Source: Curtobacterium flaccumfaciens
GTDB lineage: Bacteria; Actinomycetota; Actinomycetes; Actinomycetales; Microbacteriaceae
Assembly (NCBI GenBank): GCA_029689965.1
Contig: CP121450.1
Coordinates: 1 to 64,000 of the forward strand
Length of the DNA: 64,000 nucleotides
Direction: 5' to 3'
The notes below the pieces were generated by a model, which saw only the letters and a list, made by a program, of their open reading frames with translations, searched no databases and was not told the DNA's origin. The position numbers were made by a program, and so were the translations under genes. How positions within the stretch are numbered: position 1 is the stretch's first letter; every line of letters starts with the position of its first letter. This document shows positions 55,078 through 63,516 of the stretch, piece after piece.

Positions 55078-56819
55078 GCGGAGCCTCCGAAACGGCGGGT
55101 CCGGACGTCCGGCTCGCGGTCCGCGGATTGTGCGGCGGGCTGGCCTGGGCCCACGCCGCCGGTTCCGGGCTGACGCGCCAGCGGCAGACCGGCCGTGCCG
55201 GTGGGGAGAGGCACGGGTCGGCTCCCGAACGCGGCGAGCGCCGCGCGGGCGGTCGCCTCGTCCACGGCGGGGTCGATCGGCACGACGGCACGGTCGAGTT
55301 CGTCGCCCCGCTCGAGGAGCATCCGCACGGCGCCGAGCTGCGCGGCGAAGGACAGGTCCATGATCTCGACGGGGTTGCCCTCGGCAGCGGTGATGTTGAT
55401 GCAGCCACCGTCGTCGAGCAGGAGCACGTGGTGGCCGTCCGCCCACGTGAGGCGTTCGACCTTCCGGCCGATCGTCGTGCGGGCGGCGCCGTCGGCGATC
55501 GCGTCGTGGACCGCGACCTCCTGGTCGACCCCGCCCGCGACGGCGACGACCGCGGCGTCCGCGCAGGCCCGGAGCACCCCGAGGTCGATCGTGTCCGGTA
55601 CGCCCGTCGCACTCATCACGAGGTCGGCCTCGCGCACCGCGTCGGCCAGCGGCGCGACGGCGTACCCGGCGAACAGCGCCTGCAGGGCGCGCACGGGTCC
55701 GTCTCGGCGACCGTGACGCGGAACCCGAGGGCGTGGAGCACCAGGGCGACCCCCTCGCCGACGTGCCCGAACCCGGCGACGACCGCCGCGCCTCCCGGCC
55801 GGACCCGGTGGGTGCCGGAGGCGAGCCCGTCGACCAGGTCGAGCACCGCGAACACCGTCGACTGCCCGGTGCCGTACCGGTTGTCGAAGAACGTCTTCGT
55901 GCGGGCGTCGTTCACGGCGACCACGGGGATGCCGAGCGCGCCACTGGACGCCATCACGCGCAACGGGCGGAGGCCGCTCGTCGTCTCCTCCGCGGCACCG
56001 AGCATCGTCGGCAGCAGGTCCGGGCGCTCCTGGTGGGCCAACCGGATCACGTGCGAGCCGTCGTCGAGCAGGATGTGCGGCCGGGTGTCGAGCATCGCGA
56101 GGGCGAGCGCCTTCTGCTCCGCGGTCGTGGCGGTGCTGCTCGCGTGGACGGTCAGCCCGGCCTGCCGCAGGACCTCGGCGACGGCGTCGTCGGTCTCGTC
56201 GGCGTGGGCGTAGACGACGACCTCGGCCCCGGCGTCCCGGAGGAGCAGGCTCAGCACGGCCGTCTTCGGCTCGAGGACCATCGCGACGCCGATCCGGGTG
56301 CCGCGGAGGAGTCCGCCGTCCCGGAGCTCGGCGGCGACGGCTCGGGAGACCGGCATGGAGCGGCGGGCCCAGCGCAGGCGCGCCTCCGCGGCCGGGTCGT
56401 CCTCGGGGTCGCGGCCCGTGGAGACGAGGAACACGTCGTCCGACAGCACCGGGACGCCGAGCACTCCGGGGCGGGCACTCGTCACGGGCCCGAACGCGTC
56501 CTCGTCGACGGCGGGCAGGTGCCGACCGGCGTCGACCACGACGAGGGTGGCGCCGCGGGGGCGGTCGGCCTCGCGCTCGATGACCGCGGTCGACTCGTCG
56601 GGGGTACCGAGGCACCAGAAGCTGGTCGACGGGTTCGTGCTCGGCGGCAGCGCGGGCCCCCAGCGCGGTGAGCAGGCCGTGCAGCGCGGCGGCGTCGCGG
56701 GGGTCGCCGCCGACGATCCGGAAGCGGCGTGCGGCGACGAGCATGTTCGTCGCCGCCGCGAACCGCCGGACGGCCTCGGACGCCCAGGCGAGGGTGTCGG
56801 GGTCGGGTCCTGGCGGCAT
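55074..56819 (-). CDS. Atypical S-adenosylhomocysteine-hydrolase-like protein
   Basis: SahH fold with altered residues. By eye against SahH: DDGSH keeps the active-site Asp, AAEETTSG the Glu, and ARTKTFFDNRYG the Lys and Asp. NAD binding is present (AVVAGFGHVGEGVALVL), as is NITAAEGNPVEIMDLSFAAQ. But the ribose-site His is Val in VAMVLEPKTAVL, the GHFD His is Gly in AGGVDQEV, and the C-terminal NAD-binding Lys/Tyr tail is absent, replaced by the 72-bp repeat and a loose tail. An extra N-terminal domain of about 130 aa precedes the core. Indels near 56630 and 55695. About 581 aa. First gene of the operon. Confidence 0.72.
   Translation of the reverse strand: MPPGPDPDTLAWASEAVRRFAAATNMLVAARRFRIVGGDPRDAAALHGLLTALGARAAAEHEPVDQLLVPRYPRRVDRGHRARGRPPPRRHPRRGRRRSAPARRRRGRVRARDECPPRSARRPGAVGRRVPRLHGPRPRGRPGRGGAPALGPPLHAGLPSRRRRAPGRRTPPRHPDRRRDGPRAEDGRAEPAPPGRRGRGRRLRPRRRDRRRRRRGPAAGRADRPREQHRHDRGAEGARPRDARHPAAHPARRRLARDPVGPPGAPGPAADDARCRGGDDERPPPVARDGVQWRARHPRGRRERRPHEDVLRQPVRHRAVDGVRGARPGRRARLRHPPGPAGRRGGRRRVRARRRGGRPGAPRPRVPRHGRRDGPVRALQALFAGYAVAPLADAVREADLVMSATGVPDTIDLGVLRACADAAVVAVAGGVDQEVAVHDAIADGAARTTIGRKVERLTWADGHHVLLLDDGGCINITAAEGNPVEIMDLSFAAQLGAVRMLLERGDELDRAVVPIDPAVDEATARAALAAFGSRPVPLPTGTAGLPLARQPGTGGVGPGQPAAQSADREPDVRTRRFGGSA
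55145..55216 (-). repeat. 72-bp dispersed repeat, copy 2
   Basis: 71 of 72 bases match 37398-37469. It encodes PLPTGTAGLPLARQPGTGGV in the C-terminal tail of the SahH-like protein, beyond the conserved fold. Confidence 0.95.
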
Positions 56820-56868
56820 GGTCCAATCGTATGGAATACCGAGCGGCTCCCGGACGTAGTCTCTGGAC

Positions 56869-57132
56869 ATGAGCGATGCATCCTTCGACAAGGTCACGAT
56901 GTTCGGTGCGGACTGGTGCCGCGACTGCCGCCGTTCCAAGGCGCTGCTCGACACCCTCGGGGTCGACTACGAGTACGTCGACGTCGAGGAGGACCTGTCG
57001 GCCGCCGGACGCGCCGAGGAGATCAGCGGGCGCAAGAACATCCCCGTCGTGGTGCTGCCGAACGGCAAGCACTTCGTGGAGCCGTCCGACGCCGAGCTGC
57101 GCTCGGAGCTCGAGGCCGCCGGCGTCGTCTGA
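56869..57132 (+). CDS. Glutaredoxin-like protein (mycoredoxin type)
   Basis: Thiol-disulfide oxidoreductase; intact, 87 aa. The active site is CRDC in MFGADWCRDCRRSKALL, followed by the cis-proline in NIPVVVLPNG. The size and sequence fit the short actinobacterial glutaredoxins that use mycothiol. The ATG is at 56869. Divergent from the SahH-like gene with a gap of only 49 bp, so the two promoters must overlap. Confidence 0.88.
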   Translation: MSDASFDKVTMFGADWCRDCRRSKALLDTLGVDYEYVDVEEDLSAAGRAEEISGRKNIPVVVLPNGKHFVEPSDAELRSELEAAGVV

Positions 57133-57188
57133 CGCGGGGCCCGGGGCGCGCGCCCGCGTCTCGGACGCCGCGCCGAGTCTCGGGCTGG

Positions 57189-57297
57189 GCGACAGTTCTC
57201 GCGGCGATCCGCCCGAGAGCTGTCGCGCAGCGCGAGACTTGCGCGCGCCCGGCCGAGACTTGCGCGCGCCCGGCCGAGTCTTGCCCTTGCTACACAG
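57189..57297. repeat. Hairpin plus 21-bp repeats between glutaredoxin and lactonase
   Basis: GCGACAGTTCTCG (57189-57201) pairs with CGAGAGCTGTCGC (57214-57226) with one mismatch, a terminator candidate. It is followed by two copies of a 21-bp unit CGAGACTTGCGCGCGCCCGGC (from about 57233) and a partial third. No gene is seen in 57133-57334. Confidence 0.75.
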
Positions 57298-57334
57298 CCG
57301 CGCGGACATCGGATGAATCGGGCATGATGGCGGC

Positions 57335-58191
57335 GTGACCATCGACGCTCACCACCACCTCTGGGACCCGGCCGACCGGCCGTACCCGTGGATGGACGAC
57401 TCCGTCGCGCCGATCCGCCGCCGGTTCGACGTCGGCGACCTCCGAGCCGCGACGCGGGACACCGACGTCACGCGGACGATCGTCGTGCAGGCCGTCCACG
57501 ACCCGGCGAGACCGCCTGGCTCCTCACGCAGCCAGAGCCCGTCGCCGGTGTCGTCGGCTGGGTCGACCTGACGGCGCCGGACATGACCGATCGGCTCGCG
57601 AGCGCCCGGGCCGGGGCCCGGCCGCACACTGCTCCGCTCGTCGGCATCCGGCACCAGGCGCAGGACGAACCCGATCCCGCCTGGCTCGCACGCCCCGAGG
57701 TCGTGCGCGGCGTCCGCGCGGTCGCCGAGGCCGGGCTCGTCGTCGACCTGCTCGTCCGCGAGCGCGAGCACCGCGCCGCCCTCACCCTCGTCGACGCGGT
57801 GCCGCAGGCGTCGTTCGTGCTCGACCACGCCGGCAAGCCGACGATCGCCGACGACGCACCCGAGGTCGCCGCCGCCTGGCGCGCACGGATGCGGGACTTC
57901 GCCGCCCGCCCCAACGTCACGTGCAAGGTCTCCGGGCTGTTCACCGAGGCCGGGCCGTCCTGGCGCGACCGCCCGGTCGGGCGGTACGTCCGGGAGGTCG
58001 TCGAGCACTTCGGGCCCAGTCGCTCGATGTACGGCTCCGACTGGCCCGTGTCGACGCTGGCGACGGACTACGCGTCCGTGCTGCGGGCGACGCGCGACGC
58101 CCTCGCCGACCTCACCGCCACGGAGCGCGGCGCGGTGTTCCGTGGCACGGCCGAGCGTGTGTACCTTGCCGCAGCACCCGAGCAGACATAG
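57335..58191 (+). CDS. L-fucono-lactonase-type amidohydrolase
   Basis: Probably hydrolyses L-fucono-1,5-lactone. Amidohydrolase 2 family: metal-binding HxH in MTIDAHHHLWDP, VLDHAGKP in the middle, and MYGSDWPVSTL near the end. About 285 aa; one indel near 57512 separates AVHDPAR from ETAWLLTQP. The GTG at 57335 starts the protein. First of four plus-strand genes (lactonase, FAH hydrolase, SDR, regulator) that fit L-fucose oxidation. Confidence 0.8.
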
Positions 58192-58196
58192 GATGT
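58166..58196 (+). promoter_or_regulatory. Internal promoter with a dyad over the -10
   Basis: TTGCCG (58166-58171), a 17-nt spacer and TAGGAT (58189-58194), within the end of the lactonase gene and 38 nt before the FAH start. The -10 lies inside the dyad ACAT-AGG-ATGT (58186-58196), a plausible site for the GntR regulator encoded three genes on. Confidence 0.5.
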
Positions 58197-58232
58197 TTGC
58201 GCTGCACTGGAGCAGCAGGAGAGTGAGGAACG

Positions 58233-59107
58233 ATGCGGTTCGCACGACTGGGCCCGGCGGGGAGCGAGATCCCCGTGGCCATCGACACCGACGACGAGGT
58301 CCTCGACCTCCGGAGCATCACGAGCGAAATCAGCGGCACGTTCCTGGCGACGGAGCCCGGCCCGGTCGAGCTCGTCCGTCACGCCCGGGCCGCGGGCGAC
58401 CTCCCGGCGCTGCCCCGGTCCGAGGCCGACGCACTCCGACGCGGCGCCCCCGTCGCCCGGCCGGGCAAGGTCGTCTGCATCGGCCTGAACTACCGCGACC
58501 ACGCCGCTGAGACCGGCGCGGACATCCCCGCCGAGCCGATCGTGTTCATGAAGGACCCGATGACGGTGATCGGACCCGACGATCAGGTGCTGGTCCCGCG
58601 CGGCAGCACCAAGACCGACTGGGAGATCGAGCTCGCGATCGTGATCGGCACGACGGCTCGGTACTGCGGGTCGGAGGCGGAGGCGACGACGCACATCGCG
58701 GGCTACGCCATCGCGAACGACGTCTCCGAGCGCACGTTCCAGCTCGAGCGCGGCGGACAGTGGGACAAGGGGAAGTCGTGCGAGACGTTCAACCCGCTCG
58801 GCCCCTGGCTGGTCACCCCCGACGCACTCGACGCTGCCGGCCTGGACGCGAACGCCCTCGCGCTCCGGCTCAGCGTCAACGGCGAGGTGCGGCAGGACGG
58901 CAGCACCGCCGACATGATCTTCCGGCCGGCCGAGATCGTCCGCTACCTGTCCCAGTTCATGGTCCTGTACCCGGGCGACGTGATCAGCACCGGCACCCCG
59001 GCAGGGGTCGCACTCGGCAGCGGTGCCCCGTACCTGCGCCCGGCGACGTCGTCGAGCTCACGGCCGACGGCCTCGGCGCCCAACGGCAGACGATCGGGGC
59101 GGCGTGA
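58233..59107 (+). CDS. Fumarylacetoacetate hydrolase family protein (2,4-diketo-3-deoxy-L-fuconate hydrolase candidate)
   Basis: Cleaves a C-C bond in a diketo sugar acid; in the L-fucose route the products would be pyruvate and L-lactate. Family core: VVCIGLNYRDHAAETGA, metal-ligand acids in DWEIELAIVIG, and GDVISTGTPAGVA. About 291 aa with an indel near 59040; the true end is DVVELTADGLGAQ...IGAA. The stop TGA shares its A with the SDR start. Confidence 0.82.
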
Positions 59108-59886
59108 TGGCGGCGTCCGGCGACCGGCGCACCGCCGACGACCGTCGCAGCCACGACGGCGTCCGCGCGATCGTGACGGGCGGCGCCTCCGGGATCGGTG
59201 CCGCCATCGTCGCGGCGCTGCAGGACCGCGGGGCCACCGTCGCCGTGCTCGACCTGCAGTCCTCGGCCGCCGGGACGCTCTCGGTGCCGTGCGACGTGAG
59301 CGACGACGTGTCCGTGCGCGCCGCCGTCGAGGCCGCCGTGGGGCACCTCGGCGGCCTCGACGTCCTCGTGAACAACGCCGGTATCGGCGCCCAGGGCACG
59401 GTCGAGGACAACCCGGACGACGAGTGGCGCCGCGTGTACGAGGTCAACGTGCTCGGCACCGTGCGGCTCTCCCGCGCCGCACTGCCGCACCTGCGGGCCT
59501 CCGGCAACGCCAGCATCGTGAACACCTGCTCGATCGCCGCGACCGCCGGGCTCCCCCAGCGCGCGCTGTACTCCGCGACGAAGGGCGCCATCGCGGCGCT
59601 GACCCGGGCGATGGCCGCCGACCACCTCCGCGAGGGCATCCGCGTCAACGCCGTCAACCCCGGCACGGCGGACACGCCGTGGGTGGCGCGTCTGCTCTCG
59701 ACGGCGGGCGACCCGGCTGCGGAACGCGCCGCCCTGGAGGCGCGCCAACCGCACGGTCGCCTCGTCGCGGCGGATGAGGTCGCCGAGGCGGTCGCCTACC
59801 TGACGAGTCCGCTCGCCCGGTCGACGACCGGGGTCGACCTGGCGGTCGACGGCGGGATGCAGGCGCTGCGGCTCCGGCCGGCGTGA
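59107..59886 (+). CDS. SDR family oxidoreductase (2-keto-3-deoxy-L-fuconate dehydrogenase candidate)
   Basis: NAD(P)-dependent dehydrogenase. Intact, 259 aa. Classical SDR motifs: IVTGGASGIGAA, NNAGIG, the catalytic Ser in NTCSIAATAG and YSATK, and VNAVNPGTADTPW. In the oxidative L-fucose route it would oxidise 2-keto-3-deoxy-L-fuconate to the 2,4-diketo acid used by the gene just upstream. The ATG at 59107 overlaps the FAH stop. It contains one CTGGAGGCGCG word (AALEARQP). Confidence 0.87.
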   Translation: MAASGDRRTADDRRSHDGVRAIVTGGASGIGAAIVAALQDRGATVAVLDLQSSAAGTLSVPCDVSDDVSVRAAVEAAVGHLGGLDVLVNNAGIGAQGTVEDNPDDEWRRVYEVNVLGTVRLSRAALPHLRASGNASIVNTCSIAATAGLPQRALYSATKGAIAALTRAMAADHLREGIRVNAVNPGTADTPWVARLLSTAGDPAAERAALEARQPHGRLVAADEVAEAVAYLTSPLARSTTGVDLAVDGGMQALRLRPA

Positions 59887-59980
59887 TGGTCGCGCTCGTG
59901 GCTCCCTGGGAGGCGCGGTGCCGGTATCGTCGACCCGTCGCGCCGTGCGAGTGGTCGCGCCCGGAGCAGGAGGTGGTGAC

Positions 59981-60657
59981 GTGGCTTCGCTGACCGACGA
60001 CGCGATCGCGCGCATCCAGCAGATGATCGTGAGCGGCGAGCTCCAACCCGGGCAGCGCCTCCCGCCCGAGAAGGAGCTCAGCGAGTCCCTCGGCCTGTCA
60101 CGGAACAGCCTGCGCGAAGCGGTGAAGGCCCTCGAGCTCATCCGCGTGCTCGACGTCCGGCGCGGCGACGGCACCTACGTGACGTCCCTCGAACCGGCCG
60201 TGCTGCTCGAGGCGGTGTCCTTCGTCGTCGACATGCACCACGACCGCTCCCTCGTCGACCTGCTCGAGGTCCGGCGCATCCTCGAGCCCGCCTCCGCCGT
60301 GCTCGCGACGGCCCGTGCCACCGAGCAGCAGGTCGACGACCTGGCGACGCTGATGCAGTCCGTGGGCGAGGACACCGGCGTCGAGGACCTCGTCGCCCAC
60401 GACCTGCTCTTCCACTCGACGATCGCCGGCATCGGCGGAACCAGTACCTGTCCGGGCTGCTCGACGCCCTGTCGAGCAAGACCGTGCGGGTGCGCGTCTG
60501 GCGCGGCCTCACGCAGAGCGGCTCCGTGCAGCGCACCCTCGACGAGCACGCGGCGATCGTGGACGCCATCCGTCGCCGCGACCCGCAGCTCGTGCAGGCC
60601 CTCGTCGTGGCCCACGTCGAGGGCGTCGAGCGCTGGCTCCGCCGCTCCCTGGACTGA
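59981..60657 (+). CDS. GntR (FadR subfamily) transcriptional regulator
   Basis: Likely sugar-acid-responsive repressor of the fucose genes. Winged helix at residues 1-70 (LQPGQRLPPEKELSESLGLS and NSLREAVKALELI), then an FCD ligand domain with the metal/ligand pattern (LLEVRRILEPASAVLATARA, HDLLFHSTIAG). An indel near 60440 splits the FCD domain. About 225 aa. The GTG at 59981 has a strong site, AGGAGG, 7 nt upstream. Confidence 0.88.
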
Positions 60658-60700
60658 GCCCCGCACGGCGACGGCCTGACGCACGTCCTGGCGCGCGTCA

Positions 60701-60763
60701 CGAACCACGGTTCGGACGTCGAACCGGGCGATCCCGCTGGTTCGACGTCCGAACCGTGGTTCG
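60701..60763. terminator. 25-bp perfect inverted repeat between the convergent regulator and dehydrogenase genes
   Basis: CGAACCACGGTTCGGACGTC plus GAACC (60701-60725) pairs perfectly with 60739-60763 over a 13-nt loop. Each arm contains the smaller palindrome CGAACC-AC-GGTTCG. A strong two-way terminator. Confidence 0.8.
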
Positions 60764-60802
60764 ACAGGCCCGCGCGCTCAGGGGTGGACGGCGTCCGAGC
60801 GC

Positions 60803-61764
60803 TCAGGCGTCGAGCAGGCCCGCGGCGCGCAGGTCGTCCACAGTGCCTCGGGGACGACGGCCGCGGCGCGGGACGCGTTCGAGCGGACCTGCTCGGCCGA
60901 CTGGGCGCCGAGGGCGATCGCCCGGACCGCGGCGGCGCGGTGCGGGAACGCCAGCGCGGCCTCGGGCAGCGTCACACCGTGGCGTTCGCAGACGTCGGCT
61001 ATCGCGTTCGCCCGCTCGACGAGCGACGCCGGGGCCGCCGCGTAGTCGTAGGTCGCCGTGGCGTCCGGCCGGGGACGGCCGAGCAACCCCGAGTTGTAGA
61101 CGCCGACCGCGACGACGGCCACGCCGAGGTCCGCGCACCGGGCGACCAGCGCGGCCGCCGGCTGCTCGAGCAGCGTGTACCGGCCGGCCAGCATGACGAC
61201 GTCGCACAGACCGGTGGACACCGCGGCGTCCAGGGCCTCGACGGAGTTCGACCCGACCCCGACCGCCCGGACGACCCCCTCGTCCCGCAGCTCGACGAGT
61301 GTCGGCAGCGCCCGGGTCAGACCGTCGTGCAGCGAGTGCACCTCAGGGTCGTGCACGTAGGCGATGTCGACGTGGGCGAGCCCGAGCCGGCCGAGCGACT
61401 CGTCGAGCGACCGGCGGACGCCCTCCGGCGAAAGGTCCCACTGCCGGACGAGGTCGTCCGCCACCGCGAAGCCGGACGCCAGGTCGTCGCCGTCGCCGCG
61501 ACCGGGCACCAGCAGCCGGCCCACCTTCGTCGACACCAGGAACTCGGACCGCGGCCGTCCGGCGAGCGCCGTCCCGAGCCGCCGTTCGGACAGCCCGAGC
61601 CCGTAGTGCGGCGCGGTGTCGAACCCCCGGACGCCGGCGTCCCAGGCGGCGTCGACGGTGGCTCGCGCGTCGGTGTCGGAGACCTCGTGCAGCAGGTTGC
61701 CGATGCCGGCGGCACCGAGCCAGAACGGCCCGACGCCGAGGTCGAGGGCGGCGCGCGCGGTCAT
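60803..61764 (-). CDS. Aldo/keto reductase (L-fucose / D-threo-aldose 1-dehydrogenase candidate)
   Basis: Oxidises the sugar to its lactone. AKR tetrad: Asp and Tyr in FDTAPHYGLGLSE, Lys in LVSTKVGR, His in IAYVHDPE. The start FWLGAAGIGNL resembles D-threo-aldose 1-dehydrogenases. An indel near 60845 hides the true end DDLRAAGLLDA at 60803; repaired length is about 320 aa. The ATG at 61764 overlaps the mutarotase stop (ATGA), tying it to the fucosidase operon. Confidence 0.85.
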
Positions 61765-62086
61765 GCGTCGGCCTGCCCGACAGCGACCACACCCGGGGCA
61801 CGCCGTCGTCGTCCCCGGAGTAGTCGTCGTCGGCCTCGAGCAGCGGGTTGACGACGTCCTGCCAGGCGGCGTTCACCGGGTCGTCCGCGAGTGCCCGGCG
61901 CATCTGCCGGTAGTCGTCGACCTCGATGAGGTGGACGAGGTCCTGCCCGTCCCGCCAGATGGTCCAGTCGTGGACGCCCGCCTCGCGGAGCCGCTCGGCC
62001 AGCGCGGGCGGGATCGAGGCGTGCACGCGTTCGTACTCCGCCTCGTTCCCCGCGCGCAGTCGGGTGCGTGAGAGGACGCGCTGCAT
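61761..62086 (-). CDS. L-rhamnose/L-fucose mutarotase family protein
   Basis: Interconverts anomers of a 6-deoxy-hexose. Short dimeric alpha-beta barrel: MQRVLSRTRLRAGNEAEYERVHASIPP, then VHDWTIWRDGQDLVHLIEVDDY and NAAWQDVVNPLLE. About 108 aa with one missing G near 61778; repair gives the ending SLSGQADA. The ATG at 62086 shares a base with the fucosidase stop (TGATG), which supports fucose as the substrate. Confidence 0.85.
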
Positions 62087-63412
62087 CAGTCGCGCAGGAA
62101 GAAGCTCGACGACCGGCACCGCGACGTCGGGCCGGACGATCGGCAGCGTGAGCGTCAGCGTCCCGGCCGGCTGCCCGCCGAGTCCGGTGTTCTGCGCGCG
62201 GGTCCCCGGCGGGATCTCCCGGTAGTGGATCTCGGACGCGTCGTTCAGCAGCTGCGCGTACTCGACCTTCCCGGCGAGGTCGGGCAGGTGCACGTGCTCG
62301 AACGGCCAGGTGAACAGGTGCAGGTACAGCCGGTCGCCGCTCTGGGTGTACACCGTACCGGCGGGCGCCCGGAACTCCGACGGGCCGGCGCCGTACACCG
62401 ATCGGGCGTGCCGGCGCATCCACGCACCGATCCCGGCGAGCGCCGTCCGGGCGACGGCGTCGAACTCGCCGCGGCCGGTGGGCCCGACGTTGAGGAGCAT
62501 GTTGCCGTTGTTGGACACCCCGTCGACGAGCATCCGGACGAGCAGGTCGACGCTCTTGACGTTCAGGTTGTCGCGGTCGTAGCCCCACGAGCCGTTGAGC
62601 GTCTGGCACGCCTCCCACGGCACCCGGACGCCGTCGACCTCCATCGGCTTGTCCGGCTGGTACTGCTCGGGGGTGACGAGGTCGCCGGGGATGTCGAGGC
62701 GGTCGTTGACGATGATGCCAGGCTGCAGACGCTTCGTCAGCGCCATCAGCTCCTCGGAGCCCCAGTCGTCACGGCCCTTGCCGCCCCAGATGTCCTCGTG
62801 GTCGTTGTCCCGGTACGAGAAGTCGTAGAACAGGTAGTCGATCCGTCCGTAGCCCGTCAGCAGCTCCTCGACCTGGCCGTGCAGGTACTCGCGGTACCGA
62901 GCCATGTCGCGGCCCTCGTTCAACGCCGCGATGGCCGACTCGCCGTCGTCCCGCCGCGGGTGCACACCGTCGATCGTGAAGTCCGGGTGGTGCCAGTCGA
63001 TGAGCGAGTGGTAGAAACCGACGCGGAGCCCCTCGGCCCGGACGGCGTCGACGAACTCGCGCACGATGTCGCGGCCGAACCGGGTCGTCGTCGACTTGTA
63101 GTCGGTGAGCGCCGAGTCCCAGAGCGCGAAGCCCTCGTGGTGCTTCGTGGTGAGGACGACGTACTTCATCCCGGCCTCGCGGGCGCGGCGGGCCCAGTCG
63201 GCCGCGTCGAACAGGTCCGGGTCGAAGTGGTCGAAGTACTTCTGGTAGTCCTCGTCGGTGATCCGCTCGCGGTTCTTCACCCACTCGTGCCGTGCCGGCA
63301 GGGCGTAGAGGCCCCAGTGGATGAACATGCCGAACCGGTCGTGGGTGAACCACGCGGGCAACCCGGCGGCGTCGGTCGCGGTCTGCGGCTCTGCAGGTGC
63401 GGTGATGGTCAT
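62086..63412 (-). CDS. Alpha-L-fucosidase (GH29)
   Basis: Releases L-fucose from glycans. GH29 N-terminal signature DRFGMFIHWGLYALPARHEW, VLTTKHHEGFALWDS, and the probable nucleophile Asp in IDYLFYDFSYRDND; the C-terminal beta domain follows. No signal peptide, so probably cytoplasmic and acting on imported oligosaccharides. 441 aa once one extra base near 62098 is removed (ending VELLLRD). The ATG at 63412 gives MTITAPAEPQTATD. Downstream of a sugar ABC permease. Confidence 0.92.
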
Positions 63413-63516
63413 GTGGCCAGTCTTCCTTTCGGATGGTCGGACGGGAGGAACGGTGCGGGTGTTCGGGGTGGGCGGCGGTCCCGGTACGGTCACGACCAGG
63501 GCGTGGTGCGGCCTGG

